Of a stretch of DNA of 41,971 bases, positions 15,588-24,904 are shown in pieces; positions within the stretch are counted from its first letter, which is position 1, and each line of letters opens with the position of its first letter. The notes beneath the pieces are model-generated. The model was not told where the DNA came from. It saw nothing but the letters and a program-made list of their open reading frames with translations, and ran no database searches. The stretch spans positions 1-41,971 of the forward strand of contig JAAYCU010000255.1 of assembly GCA_012729595.1 (NCBI GenBank), written 5' to 3'. Position numbers and translations under genes: made by a program. The DNA comes from Phycisphaerales bacterium. GTDB taxonomy: Bacteria; Planctomycetota; Phycisphaerae; UBA1845; PWPN01.

Positions 15588-16996
15588 AAGATCAAACAGG
15601 AAAAAGGGCTTGGGGCCCGATCGTGGCCCTGGGCGTTGCGGCCGTGGGCGTATTGATCGCCCTGCCTCTGGTGCGGGCCTGGGCGAACCCGCCGTCGAGT
15701 TATTCCCCGGTCGTGATGACCGAGGACTTCAGCGCGACCATGGCCCGGATGGAGGCGGCCAAGCCCGAGATCATGAAGCGGCAGATGGAACTGCTGGACA
15801 AACGGTACGACATGAGCGACAAACCGGCCGCCGGCGTCCAGATGGCCGGAGGCAAGGCGGTCCAGGGTGGCGTGCGGGTAAAACTGCCACAAGGCATGAC
15901 CTGGGAGAAGCTGGCCGAGATGTCCCCCGCGGAAATCCGGGAAAAAGATGTATTTCCCGCAGGGTTTCTGCCTCTTCCGCATCCGAACCATCCGGAAGGG
16001 GGTATGGTCTTCCCTCAGCACCACATCGACGAGATCAATAAACAGGAAGCGCGGGATCTGACCCGCTTCGACCTGGATTACGATCTGCCGGAGCATTTTC
16101 TGCCGGAGTTTCCGCCCCCGATTTTCCTGACCACCCGTCCCGATCTGGGCGACGTGTCCCAGGGCAAGGTGGTTACGATCATGAACTTCTTCGAGCTGTT
16201 CAACGGCATCCTGAACCCCAAGCAGTTGGAGGGCATGCGCCTGCTGGTCACGCCGTTCCCGCAGCAGCAGTTCAACCAGACGGATGATCGCCGTTCGGCC
16301 CTGCCGAGCCGCGGCGTGACCTGTTTCGATTGCCACGTCAACGGCCATACCAACTCCACCACGCATCTGGTGGGTGATATTCGCCCGCAGGAGTTCCGGC
16401 ACGGCCTGGACACCCCCACTTTGCGGGGCGTGAATATCCAGAGGCTGTTCGGGTCGCAGCGAGCGTTGAAGAGCATCGAGGACTTTACCGAGTTCGAGCA
16501 GCGGGCGGCCTACTTCGACGGCGATCCGGTCATCGCCACGAAGAAGGGAGCCAACATCCTCGAGCGCGGCAGCCAGGTCCATTTCATGGCCGAGGTCATG
16601 GCCCTGCTCGATTTCCCACCCGCGCCCAAACTGGACGTGTTCGGGCGGCTCGATCCGAGCTTGGCCACCGAGTCCGAATTGCGCGGTGAGGAAGTGTTTT
16701 TCGACAAGGGCCGCTGCGCCGAATGTCATCCGGCCCCGTATTACACGGACAACCTGATGCACAATCTGCGAACGGAGCGGTTCTTCAAGCCGCAAATGAT
16801 CAACGGGCGGATGGCCGCTCAGGACGGTCCGATCAAGACCTTCCCGCTCCGCGGCCTCAAGGATTCGCCGCCTTATCTGCATGATCGGCGGCTGCTGACC
16901 ATCGAGGATACGGTCGAGTTCTTCAACCTCGTAACCGACGTCAAGCTGACCGAACAGGAAAAGCAGGATCTGGTAGCGTTCCTGCGCTGCCTTTAA
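15584..16996 (+). CDS. Diheme cytochrome c peroxidase-like (MauG/CcpA family) exported protein
   Basis: A 470-residue exported protein with an N-terminal membrane/signal segment (residues 10-32). Two heme c motifs are present: C247-F-D-C250-H251 and C378-A-E-C381-H382. The region between, with HGLDTPTLRGVNIQRLF, and the end with FPLRGLKDSPPYLHDRRLLTIEDTVEFFNL, follow the bacterial diheme peroxidase pattern, where the last part contains the conserved LRGL-x-S-PYLHD block. It probably reduces peroxide in the periplasm using cytochrome or other donors. It begins inside the last codon of the PerR-type gene, making a regulator-target pair. The roughly 215 residues before the first heme are longer than in classical CcpA and unrecognised. 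Confidence 0.85.
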   Translation: MKDQTGKRAWGPIVALGVAAVGVLIALPLVRAWANPPSSYSPVVMTEDFSATMARMEAAKPEIMKRQMELLDKRYDMSDKPAAGVQMAGGKAVQGGVRVKLPQGMTWEKLAEMSPAEIREKDVFPAGFLPLPHPNHPEGGMVFPQHHIDEINKQEARDLTRFDLDYDLPEHFLPEFPPPIFLTTRPDLGDVSQGKVVTIMNFFELFNGILNPKQLEGMRLLVTPFPQQQFNQTDDRRSALPSRGVTCFDCHVNGHTNSTTHLVGDIRPQEFRHGLDTPTLRGVNIQRLFGSQRALKSIEDFTEFEQRAAYFDGDPVIATKKGANILERGSQVHFMAEVMALLDFPPAPKLDVFGRLDPSLATESELRGEEVFFDKGRCAECHPAPYYTDNLMHNLRTERFFKPQMINGRMAAQDGPIKTFPLRGLKDSPPYLHDRRLLTIEDTVEFFNLVTDVKLTEQEKQDLVAFLRCL

Positions 16997-17300
16997 TTTA
17001 CTGTAGCTTGACCTGCCATAGCGGGTAACCCGGTTTATTTACCTGCTACGAATATGGCAGACTTGGAGACGCGGGGAGGGGGGAAATGGGCTTGCAGGCC
17101 CCCTCCCCGTATCGCCAAGTTCTCTCTCATCTCCAAGTTGCGGGGCCGGCTTTCGCCCGCTCATCTCATCTTTCGTACCGATGTAAGTCTGAACTGCGCC
17201 GAGGATAATTGCCGGCCATACGCGCTGTGCAATATGACTACTGGTATATAGAATGAGCTCCTTAGGCCTGATACTGGACTCATAAACAAGGAGGTGTTGT
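16997..17300. other. Intergenic region with a large hairpin
   Basis: No gene is seen. At the left a small CGGG-TAA-CCCG hairpin followed by TTTATTT (17022-17040) may be a weak terminator. The main structure is listed separately (17062-17119). The right end carries the AAGGAGG ribosome site for the GTG start at 17301. Confidence 0.5.
17062..17119. repeat. Long imperfect inverted repeat (hairpin)
   Basis: Arms 17062-17082 and 17099-17119 pair at 18 of 21 positions; the ends are CTTGG/CCAAG and the core is CGGGGAGGGGG/CCCCCTCCCCG. The loop is 16 bases. There is no T-run after it, so it is not a standard terminator; it could be a dispersed intergenic repeat or an mRNA 3'-end structure for the peroxidase gene. 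Confidence 0.7.
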
Positions 17301-19748
17301 GTGAATAGTATCGCCCGTTCAGAAAGCACACCCTGGGATCGCCAAACAGGCAACAGACTGCTTAACGTTTCCAGAAACCTGGTCCTGCGTACATCGTTCT
17401 GTTTATTGCTGGCGGGAGGGTTCCTTGCGATATACACGGATAGCGTGCACGCCGGGGAATTGAATGCCATTTGGATTGAAGCTGACGCAACGGACCAAGA
17501 CTACTATGTCGCGTTCCGTGGGCATTTCACGCTTGATGAAGAGATGGACGTGGAAATCCGCACTTTGGGCGCAAGCTGGTTCGTTGCCTGGATGGATGGG
17601 CAATACTTCACCGAAGGCCCGATTCGATTTTCCGCGAATCATCCACAATACGAATCGAAACGAATCCGGCTTAACGCTGGTCAACACATCATTGCGGCCC
17701 AGGTCCACCACGTGGGCGAGGAAACGCGTATGATGCCGAACCTGCCGCCGTTTTTCTCGTGTTATGTTTATGTCAACGGCCAGCAGCGTCCGGTAGACTG
17801 GAAGGCGTTCCGGTTGCCCGGTTACCAACAGTGCGTGCGGCGGATTAGCCCGATCCTCGGCTGGATCGAGTGGTGCGACACGCGCCAGCTCCCGGCGGAT
17901 TGGCAGTCTTGCGCTTTCGACGACAGTACCTGGACGGAACCCGTGCCCGTAAAACCGTCGATCGGCAAGCCCGCCCCAAGCACGATCGGCCTCGTTCAGC
18001 ATTTCGAGCATAAGCTGCAACCCATGGGGCAAGGGCCCTTGGCCAACACCTACGGATACGAACGCGATGATATCCCGGCGCGTTTCTTCCTCCGTGATCA
18101 GAAATGCGACCAGGTTCCGTCCCAAGGCCTCTGGCGTCGGTACGATCTGGGCAGAGTGCGCCTCGGTTACCCCGATTTCACGTTCGACTTGCCTGACGGA
18201 GCCATTGTACAATTTGCGATCGCCGAGACACTCAGCCACGGACGAGTTGCCCCGTACATCAATCTTTCCACCGGGCCCTCGTGCAATCTGGATCATTACG
18301 TCGCCCGCGGCGGACGGCAGACGTTCCGCCCGCTTACGCCCAAGAGCGGTCGCTACCTGGAAGTGCATGTCCTGGTCGATCCTGACTCGATCCGCTTTGT
18401 CGAGGAACGGTTCATCGAGCGGGGTTATCACGGCCAGCCCGAAGGCGACCTGCAAACCGGCGATCCGCTGCTTGATCGGATCTGGCTGACCGGTGTCGAA
18501 ACCTATCGAGCTTGTACGGAAGATGCGCTAGTGGACAATCCCACCCGCGAACGCGGCCAATGGACCGGTGAAGTGGTATCCGTGGGCATGGACATTGCCT
18601 CGGTTACATATCGCGATCTGCGATTGTTTCGTCGCGGGCTCATTCAGGCAGCGGAATGCGCCCGCGAAGATGGACTCGTGGCTGGTCTTTCGCCCGGCAA
18701 CATCCTGTACATGGCCACCTTTGCCTGCCAGTGGGTACCGGCCTGCGTACATTACTATGAGCTGACCGGAGATCGAGCCTTTTTGGAAGAGATGTATCCG
18801 GCCGCGCTAAGGAACCTCGGCGCGTTCGAACCGTTCATCAAGGAAAATGCCCTGGAGGACGGTGCCGGATGGATCTTTATCGACTGGGGCTATGTAAGAA
18901 ACGAAGGCCCAGCGGACATGGCGTACAACATGCACTTCCTCGCAGCCTTGGAAGCCATAATTCGTTGGAGCGATATACTTGGGCAATCCGACGCGCTCGC
19001 CCGGTTTGAAAAAATGGCTGGAGATATCCGGTCAAACATCAAGGGGTGGTTGACCAGTCAGCGGTTAAACAGCCCGGAAGACTGGGACAAGGTCGGTTAT
19101 CACCGTCTGGCGCTGGCCTTGTCGCTGGGGTTGATTGAATCGTCCCAGGAGTCGGCTTGTATCGAGGCCGTTAAACGTCACATGATGCGTTGCTTTCCCA
19201 ATGCTCCGGATGCTCCTCGATTGGCCGATCCGACATGTGAAAATCCGCAACTTATTACGCCCTACTTCGCACACTTCGCTTTCCCGCCACTCATCGAACG
19301 AGGCGAAATGGATTACATATTGAACCAGTACCGCACCTGTTGGGGATGGGCGCTGGGCGAGGATCGAACGACCTGGGTTGAGGTTTTCGATACACGCTGG
19401 TCGCATTGTCATCACTGGGCCGGGGCGCCTACCTGGCAGCTTTCGCGTTATTTGCTAGGCTTGCACCCGCGATTCGATCTGGGGATGAATCATTTTCATT
19501 TCAACCTGTGCCCCGGATCGTTACGGCAGGTGCGCGGGACACTTCCGCTAACCACTAAGGACGGCTCGATTCGTATCGAATGGGAGCGGCAAGGCGAGGC
19601 TCTTCGCTACACCTTGCTTACGGATGCCCCCCTGCATATCCACAACCTGCCCGGTGAGAAAGCCGGACACATCCGTACCGTTTCGGCCAACCAGCGACAC
19701 GAAATATCGATACCCGTTCCATCCAAGAGCGAAAATGCTGCTCAGTAA
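17301..19748 (+). CDS. Secreted GH78-like (alpha-L-rhamnosidase-type) glycosidase
   Basis: An 815-residue protein with an N-terminal signal segment (about residues 25-52, LVLRTSFCLLLAGGFLAIY) after a 24-residue hydrophilic start. The N-terminal half is beta-rich. The catalytic (alpha/alpha)6 barrel begins near residue 400 with the motif DNPTRERGQWTGEVVSVGMD, the GH78-type signature (usually D-x-PTRER-x-x-WTGD; here GE replaces GD), and later acidic residues such as WVEVFDTRWSHCHHW. A short beta-sandwich ends the protein. GTG 17301 is the start, with AAGGAGG about seven bases before it. The fold is clear, but the exact sugar is not: GH78 and neighbouring families share this core. It stands alone, with no transporter or sulfatase beside it. 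Confidence 0.8.
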   Translation: MNSIARSESTPWDRQTGNRLLNVSRNLVLRTSFCLLLAGGFLAIYTDSVHAGELNAIWIEADATDQDYYVAFRGHFTLDEEMDVEIRTLGASWFVAWMDGQYFTEGPIRFSANHPQYESKRIRLNAGQHIIAAQVHHVGEETRMMPNLPPFFSCYVYVNGQQRPVDWKAFRLPGYQQCVRRISPILGWIEWCDTRQLPADWQSCAFDDSTWTEPVPVKPSIGKPAPSTIGLVQHFEHKLQPMGQGPLANTYGYERDDIPARFFLRDQKCDQVPSQGLWRRYDLGRVRLGYPDFTFDLPDGAIVQFAIAETLSHGRVAPYINLSTGPSCNLDHYVARGGRQTFRPLTPKSGRYLEVHVLVDPDSIRFVEERFIERGYHGQPEGDLQTGDPLLDRIWLTGVETYRACTEDALVDNPTRERGQWTGEVVSVGMDIASVTYRDLRLFRRGLIQAAECAREDGLVAGLSPGNILYMATFACQWVPACVHYYELTGDRAFLEEMYPAALRNLGAFEPFIKENALEDGAGWIFIDWGYVRNEGPADMAYNMHFLAALEAIIRWSDILGQSDALARFEKMAGDIRSNIKGWLTSQRLNSPEDWDKVGYHRLALALSLGLIESSQESACIEAVKRHMMRCFPNAPDAPRLADPTCENPQLITPYFAHFAFPPLIERGEMDYILNQYRTCWGWALGEDRTTWVEVFDTRWSHCHHWAGAPTWQLSRYLLGLHPRFDLGMNHFHFNLCPGSLRQVRGTLPLTTKDGSIRIEWERQGEALRYTLLTDAPLHIHNLPGEKAGHIRTVSANQRHEISIPVPSKSENAAQ

Positions 19749-19792
19749 ATGCAGGGTATGCAATTTGCCTACTAATCCCTGTGCTTGGTCGC

Positions 19793-20488
19793 TTATCGCG
19801 AGCGGCCGAGCAGTCCGGAGCGCATGAGGAAATACAGCAGGGTCAGGATCGAGGTAATGGTCGCGGCCACGTAGGTCATGGCCGCCGCGTTCAGCACGCG
19901 GGCGACTTCGCGGTCCTCCTGCTCGGTGACGAGGCCGTTCATGACCAGAGTATCGCGGGCCCGCCGACTGGCGTTGAACTCGACGGGTAGATTGATGATC
20001 TGAAACACGACGACGGCCGCGAAGAGCAAGGCGCCGATCCCCACCATATTGGTCAGGCCCATAGCCAGCCCGATCATTGCCAGCATCATGCCGAAGCTCG
20101 ATCCGATGTTGGCGACCGGCACGACCGCGTTACGCAGACCTAGCGGGGCGTATCCCCGGGCGTCCTGAATTGCATGGCCCACCTCATGGGCGGCGACCCC
20201 GGCGGCGGCCAGGGAACGGCCGCTGTATACGTCGGGACTCAGCCGCAGCACCTTGGCCCGCGGATCGTAATGATCGCTCAGGTGGCCGCGAATCGGCTCG
20301 ATGGATACGTTGCGGATCCCGTTGGCGTCCAGAATGGCCTGGGCGATCTGAGCCCCGGTCCAGCCGCGGCGGGCAGGGATTCGGCTCCCCCGGGCGAACG
20401 CGGATTTCACTTTCATCTGGGCATAGAGGCCGATCAGCAAACCGGGCAAGGCCACGTAGAGCATGTACATCGGGTCAAAGAACCACAT
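19793..20488 (-). CDS. YugP-type membrane zinc metallopeptidase
   Basis: A 231-residue integral membrane peptidase of the Zn_peptidase_2 (YugP) family. An N-terminal transmembrane helix (residues 8-24) is followed by the zinc motif HEVGH (101-105) in GVAAHEVGHAIQDA. Two central helices (about 118-165) lie around GLTNMVGIGALLFAAVVVF, then comes LPVEFNASRRA, where the Glu is the usual third zinc ligand, and a last helix. ATG 20488 is used, with AAGGAGGT seven bases upstream; three extra codons in the longer frame are not needed. Family members are widespread and of unknown substrate. Confidence 0.9.
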   Translation of the reverse strand: MWFFDPMYMLYVALPGLLIGLYAQMKVKSAFARGSRIPARRGWTGAQIAQAILDANGIRNVSIEPIRGHLSDHYDPRAKVLRLSPDVYSGRSLAAAGVAAHEVGHAIQDARGYAPLGLRNAVVPVANIGSSFGMMLAMIGLAMGLTNMVGIGALLFAAVVVFQIINLPVEFNASRRARDTLVMNGLVTEQEDREVARVLNAAAMTYVAATITSILTLLYFLMRSGLLGRSR

Positions 20489-20661
20489 CGAAACCACCTC
20501 CTTATGGTTGCTCGCCGACCGAGGGCGAAAGTTACAAATCAGTCATTTATACGCCTATAACAGGCTGCAAGATTAGTACCAGAATCGAAAAATACATAAA
20601 CCTATTAACAACAGTCATTTATAAACACTTGCGGCGATTAAGGAGCGGCCATTATGGCAGA

Positions 20662-21141
20662 TCAGCATTGATTTTTCAGGTCGGATTCGCTGAGGACATC
20701 GAATTTCTGCTTCCGCAGCGTTTCGGCCGCCGCCTCGATATTGTCCACGGACAATGCAATGGTCGGGCCGATATTGGCGGATATCAATGGGTAGGTGTAT
20801 GCGACATTTATTTCGCTGGAAAGCAAGGTAGCGAATATCGACAAAAGACCGCGTTTCCCGTGAGGCAGCGAGACAATAAGCACCTCGGCGACACTAACCG
20901 CGAATCCCTCGTTTTTGAGTACCTCGATCGCCTCGTCGAGATCATCAAAGAGCAGGCGAACAACCGAGCAATCGACCGAGTCGATCACCGATATACCAAG
21001 AATCTTAACTTCTTTACTTTCAACTACTTTCGTCAGCTTGAGAAGCTGTCCAACCCGGTTATCGAGAAATACGGAAATCTGCCGTACACCTGCATACCCT
21101 TGGCCTTCAAGAGTCTCATAGGGCAGTCTGGCTCTGGTCAT
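20662..21141 (-). CDS. Tandem ACT-domain protein
   Basis: A 159-residue protein with two ACT domains. The first spans about residues 17-80 (QISVFLDNRVGQLLKLTKVV, LGISVIDSVDCSVVRLL), the second about 85-150 (VLIVSLPHGKRGLLSIFATLLSSEINVAY in part). Such proteins are small amino-acid or ligand sensors without a catalytic domain. ATG 21141 is preceded by AAAGGTG at good spacing. It is divergent from dnaK, sharing a 263-bp intergenic region with a palindrome at 21203-21219. Ligand and target are unknown. Confidence 0.83.
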   Translation of the reverse strand: MTRARLPYETLEGQGYAGVRQISVFLDNRVGQLLKLTKVVESKEVKILGISVIDSVDCSVVRLLFDDLDEAIEVLKNEGFAVSVAEVLIVSLPHGKRGLLSIFATLLSSEINVAYTYPLISANIGPTIALSVDNIEAAAETLRKQKFDVLSESDLKNQC

Positions 21142-21202
21142 GATGTTACACCTTTCGCTGTTCGGTGCCTCGATTCAACGGCATGCCATGGGAGCGTCGC
21201 TT

Positions 21203-21219
21203 CCTGCCAGTCTGGCAGG
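21203..21219. promoter_or_regulatory. Palindromic operator between the ACT gene and dnaK
   Basis: CCTGCCAGTCTGGCAGG has 7-bp perfect arms around GTC. No T-run follows, so a terminator is unlikely. It lies about 86 bp upstream of the -24 element of the dnaK promoter, the usual place for a sigma-54 activator site, and about 60-80 bp upstream of the ACT gene start. Confidence 0.5.
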
Positions 21220-21304
21220 CTAACCGTTATGATAAATTATCGGCACATAACACAAAGTTCTGCAAATAAATGACTTACAATACAATCAAGCACTTTTAAA
21301 GGCA

Positions 21305-21320
21305 TGGCACTGTGTTTGCA
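21305..21320 (+). promoter_or_regulatory. Sigma-54 (-24/-12) promoter of dnaK
   Basis: The bases TGGCACTGTGTTTGCA are an exact match to TGGCAC-N5-TTGCA, with the GG and GC dinucleotides 10 bases apart. Transcription would start near 21332, leaving a 73-base leader before ATG 21405. No CIRCE inverted repeat was seen in the leader. Confidence 0.75.
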
Positions 21321-21404
21321 TAACTCCATGGCATTGCGGTAATTGTGATGTACGCGCTCCATCGGTTGATGGCTTCGCGACTTATAGCCAGGGAGATTCA
21401 AGGC

Positions 21405-23318
21405 ATGTCGAAAATCATTGGCATCGATCTGGGGACCACGAATTCGGTAGTGGCGGTCATGGAAGGTGATCAGCCGAAGGTCATCACCAACGCCCAGGGT
21501 TCGCGTCTGACGCCCTCGGTGGTGGGTTTCACGGATAAGGGCGAGATTCTGGTCGGCCAGATTGCCCGGCATCAGCAGGTGACCAACCCCCAGAACACCG
21601 TTTTTTCCATCAAGCGCTTCATGGGCCGGCGGCATGACGAAGTCCAGTCCGAGGAAAAAATCGTACCCTATGCGGTCGTTGGTGGTCCGACGGATCTGGT
21701 CAAGGTCGACGTACGCGGCAAGCAGTACACACCGCCGGAAGTCTCCGCGATGGTCCTGCGCGATCTGAAAAAGACCGCCGAGGATTATCTGGGCGAGCCG
21801 GTCACTCGGGCTGTGATAACCGTTCCGGCTTATTTCAACGACTCGCAGCGGCAGGCCACCAAGGACGCCGGCGAGATTGCCGGTCTGAAAGTCGAGCGGA
21901 TCATCAACGAGCCGACGGCGGCGGCGCTGGCTTACGGGTTGGAGAAGAAGGCTAACGAGAAGATCGCCGTGTTCGACCTCGGCGGCGGCACTTTCGATAT
22001 TTCCATCCTCGACATCGGCGACAACGTGTTCGAGGTGCTCAGCACCAGCGGCGATACTCATCTCGGCGGCGATGACTACGACGAGGAGTTGATTAACTTC
22101 GTGGCCGAGGAGTTCCGCAAGAAGGAAGGCATCGACCTGCGCAAGGATCCAATGGCCTTGCAGCGTTTGAAGGAGGCTTGTGAGAAGGCCAAGTGCGAGT
22201 TGTCCACGACCCAGGAAACGACGATCAATCTGCCGTTCATCACGGCCGACCAGAGCGGGCCGAAACACCTGCAGGAGACCATCACCCGGGCGCGTTTCGA
22301 GCAGTTGACCCTCCAGTTGACCGAGCGTTGCCGCGGGCCGGTGCTCAAGGCCCTGGCGGACGCGAAGCTTTCGCCGAGCGAGGTCGATGAGGCGGTGCTG
22401 GTGGGCGGTTCGACCCGGATGCCGGCGGTACAGCGGCTGGTCAAGGAAATCTTCGGCAAGGAGCCGAACAAGAGCATCAACCCGGACGAGGTGGTGGCCG
22501 TCGGGGCCGCCATTCAGGGCGCCGTTCTGTCCGGCGAAAAGGACGATATCGTTCTGCTCGACGTGACCCCGTTGTCGCTCGGCGTGGAGACGCTCGGCGG
22601 AGTGATGACCAAACTGATCGAGCGGAACACGACGATTCCGACGAGTAAGAAAGAGACCTTCAGCACGGCCGCGGATAATCAGACGGAGGTGACCATCCAC
22701 GTGCTGCAGGGCGAGCGGGAGATGGCCTCCAACAACCGGTCGCTCGGCCGCTTCAACCTGACCGGCATTCCGCCGGCGCCGCGGGGCATTCCGCAAGTCG
22801 AGGTGATCTTTGACATCGACGCCAACGGCATCCTCAACGTCTCGGCCAAGGACATGGCCAGCGGCAAGGCCCAGTCGATCCGCATCGAGGGTTCCAGCGG
22901 ATTGAACAAGCAGGACATCGAGCAGATGCGCAAAGAGGCCGAAGAGCATGCCTCCGAAGACAAGGCCCGGCGCGAGCTGGTGGACCTGCGCAACCATGCG
23001 GACAACGCCGTCTATCAGACGGAAAAGACGTTGAAGGAATACGGCGACAAGGTGCCCGCCGACGAGCGCAGCAAGATCGAGTCGGCCTTGAATCAGCTCA
23101 AGAGCGTGATGAAAGGCGACGACAAGGACGCGATCTCCAAGTCGCTGGAACAAGTGGCCAGCACCTCGCAGGTGATCGGCAAGATCATGTACGAGGAGGC
23201 GGCGAAGCAAGCCGGCGGAGCGGCCCCGGGGGAAGCGGCCCAAGGCGCCGGCAGCGAAAGCGCCACCAGCGGCAAAGATGCGGACGTGATCGACGCCGAG
23301 TTCGAGGAAAAGAACTGA
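21405..23318 (+). CDS. dnaK: Molecular chaperone DnaK (Hsp70)
   Basis: A 637-residue Hsp70. The nucleotide-binding domain has [14 protein letters not shown], the second phosphate motif [12 protein letters not shown] and the [13 protein letters not shown] adenosine block. The linker [14 protein letters not shown] leads to the substrate-binding domain, and the C-terminus is a helical lid with a Gly/Ala-rich tail ending in DVIDAEFEE, the usual bacterial DnaK ending. ATG 21405 is the correct start ([12 protein letters not shown]); the upstream 20 codons in frame are leader. No grpE, dnaJ or hrcA is adjacent, so this is a solo dnaK. Together with the sigma-54 promoter this suggests control other than HrcA or sigma-32. 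Confidence 0.98.
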   Translation: MSKIIGIDLGTTNSVVAVMEGDQPKVITNAQGSRLTPSVVGFTDKGEILVGQIARHQQVTNPQNTVFSIKRFMGRRHDEVQSEEKIVPYAVVGGPTDLVKVDVRGKQYTPPEVSAMVLRDLKKTAEDYLGEPVTRAVITVPAYFNDSQRQATKDAGEIAGLKVERIINEPTAAALAYGLEKKANEKIAVFDLGGGTFDISILDIGDNVFEVLSTSGDTHLGGDDYDEELINFVAEEFRKKEGIDLRKDPMALQRLKEACEKAKCELSTTQETTINLPFITADQSGPKHLQETITRARFEQLTLQLTERCRGPVLKALADAKLSPSEVDEAVLVGGSTRMPAVQRLVKEIFGKEPNKSINPDEVVAVGAAIQGAVLSGEKDDIVLLDVTPLSLGVETLGGVMTKLIERNTTIPTSKKETFSTAADNQTEVTIHVLQGEREMASNNRSLGRFNLTGIPPAPRGIPQVEVIFDIDANGILNVSAKDMASGKAQSIRIEGSSGLNKQDIEQMRKEAEEHASEDKARRELVDLRNHADNAVYQTEKTLKEYGDKVPADERSKIESALNQLKSVMKGDDKDAISKSLEQVASTSQVIGKIMYEEAAKQAGGAAPGEAAQGAGSESATSGKDADVIDAEFEEKN

Positions 23319-23918
23319 GGCATTGATCCACGGTATCGAGATACGGCGCAGTGTTCCATGCACCCCGCCCGTCCCAGAACTATCGCGGAAGACGATAGGT
23401 TCCGACAGCAACCCTGCGGATAATCTCCGCGAGGTTGCGGCCACGCGTTTTCCGCTCGATGAACCGTAAGTATCCAGCGGGCTTTCAGCGTATTGCCTGC
23501 TCGTCGCGTTCATGCTCTGGCCGTGGATTAAAGCCTTGCGCCCCCCGCCGACAAGATCGTTCCGTTGCGGTTTATCGCAAACCAGGAAACCTTGAGGATT
23601 TGGTGAGCGTAAGGTATTTCGTTCGCGAGGATGAACCGGCACAATTCCAGTTGAGGGGCGAGATTCCGGGGCTGACATACCCCACCGCTCAGTGCATTGC
23701 ATGGGTATAATGGACGCTCGGAGGCAACGGGTCGGCATGCGATGTTGACTAATCCTTTCTGTGGGAATTATAAACATGTACAATATGACCCTTTCGTGAT
23801 GCCATTGCTTGTGAACAACGAACAGGCCCAAGGGCAATATGATGGCAAGGTCGATTAGCACGTGGTCGGCGGTGCGCGTCTCGAACAGGGTATCGAACTC
23901 GATAAAAAGGATGCACCC
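23319..23918. other. 600-bp intergenic region, no supported gene
   Basis: No ORF here has a ribosome site and a recognisable product; a 91-codon plus frame at 23435-23710 is Arg/Cys-rich and looks non-coding. A bulged inverted repeat (GAACTATCG with CGATAGGTTC, 23377-23402) might be a 3' end structure for dnaK, but no T-run follows. The right end carries the ribosome site AAAAAGG for galE. Confidence 0.5.
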
Positions 23919-24902
23919 ATGGCAGTATTGGTAACCGGTGGAGCGGGCTATATCGGCAGTGTATGCGTCGACCTGCTGCGGCATGGTGGCCAGGAGGTGG
24001 TGGTACTGGACAATCTGTATCGCGGCCACCGGGCGGCGATCGATGCGTCCGTCCCGTTCTACGAAGGCCGCATCGGCGACCGCGCCCTCGTGGCCCGCAT
24101 CGCACGTGAACACAAACTTGAGGCCTGCATCCATTTCGCCGCCCTGGCCTACGTCGGGGAATCGGTGCAACAGCCGGACCGCTATTTCGCCAACAACGTC
24201 GAGCAGGGTATCGCCTTGTTCGACGAGCTGCTCAAGGCCGGGGTACGTCGCGTGGTGTTCAGCTCGACCTGCGCGACTTACGGCGAGCCGCAACGCGTAC
24301 CCATCGCCGAGGACCATCCGCAATCGCCGACGAACCCTTACGGCTGGGGCAAGTATTTCATCGAGCGCATCCTGGAGAGCTATGACCAGGCCTACGGCCT
24401 CAAGTTCGCGGCCTTGCGTTACTTCAACGCAGCCGGAGCCACAGCCCGATGCGGCGAGGACCATGAGCCGGAAACGCACTTGATCCCAAACGTATTGTCC
24501 GCCGCCGTCGGCAAGTTGCCTTTCGTGTCCGTCTTCGGAAACACCTATCCGACGCCCGACGGAACGCCTATCCGCGATTACATTCATATCGCCGATCTCA
24601 ACCGGGCGCACCTTCTGGCCCTGGATTATCTGCGCGGGGGTGGGGAATCGTGTTTCCTCAATCTTGGCACGGGCAGCGGGTTCTCCGTGATGGAGGTTAT
24701 CGAAACTTCGCGACGGGTTACCGGCCGTGATATCAAGGTCAAAATCGAACCGCCACGAGCGGGCGACCCTTCGCGGCTCGTGGCCCAGGCGGACAAGGCC
24801 CGGCTGGTTCTCGGCTGGCAGCCGGAATACACGGAGTTGGAAGCGATCATCCAATCCGCCTGGGACTGGTATCAGGCCCATCCGCACGGGTACGCGCAGT
24901 AG
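23919..24902 (+). CDS. galE: UDP-glucose 4-epimerase
   Basis: A 327-residue short-chain dehydrogenase/reductase-type epimerase interconverting UDP-glucose and UDP-galactose. The NAD-binding loop is TGGAGYIGS (residues 6-14); the catalytic group is S116/T117, Y141 and K145 ([15 protein letters not shown]); RYFNAAGA and [13 protein letters not shown] are classical GalE blocks. ATG 23919 has AAGG eight bases before it. It is separated from dnaK by 600 bp and converges with the esterase gene two bases on (stops at 24902 and 24905). It may supply sugar nucleotides for the glycosyltransferases further right (inferred). Confidence 0.95.
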   Translation: MAVLVTGGAGYIGSVCVDLLRHGGQEVVVLDNLYRGHRAAIDASVPFYEGRIGDRALVARIAREHKLEACIHFAALAYVGESVQQPDRYFANNVEQGIALFDELLKAGVRRVVFSSTCATYGEPQRVPIAEDHPQSPTNPYGWGKYFIERILESYDQAYGLKFAALRYFNAAGATARCGEDHEPETHLIPNVLSAAVGKLPFVSVFGNTYPTPDGTPIRDYIHIADLNRAHLLALDYLRGGGESCFLNLGTGSGFSVMEVIETSRRVTGRDIKVKIEPPRAGDPSRLVAQADKARLVLGWQPEYTELEAIIQSAWDWYQAHPHGYAQ

Positions 24903-24904
24903 TC

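Noticed and set aside
21223-21404. CIRCE or sigma-32 signals before dnaK
   Set aside because: No TTAGCACTC-N9-GAGTGCTAA repeat and no convincing sigma-32 hexamers were found.
23435-23710. 91-codon plus frame between dnaK and galE
   Set aside because: No ribosome site, Arg/Cys-rich composition, no recognisable domain.
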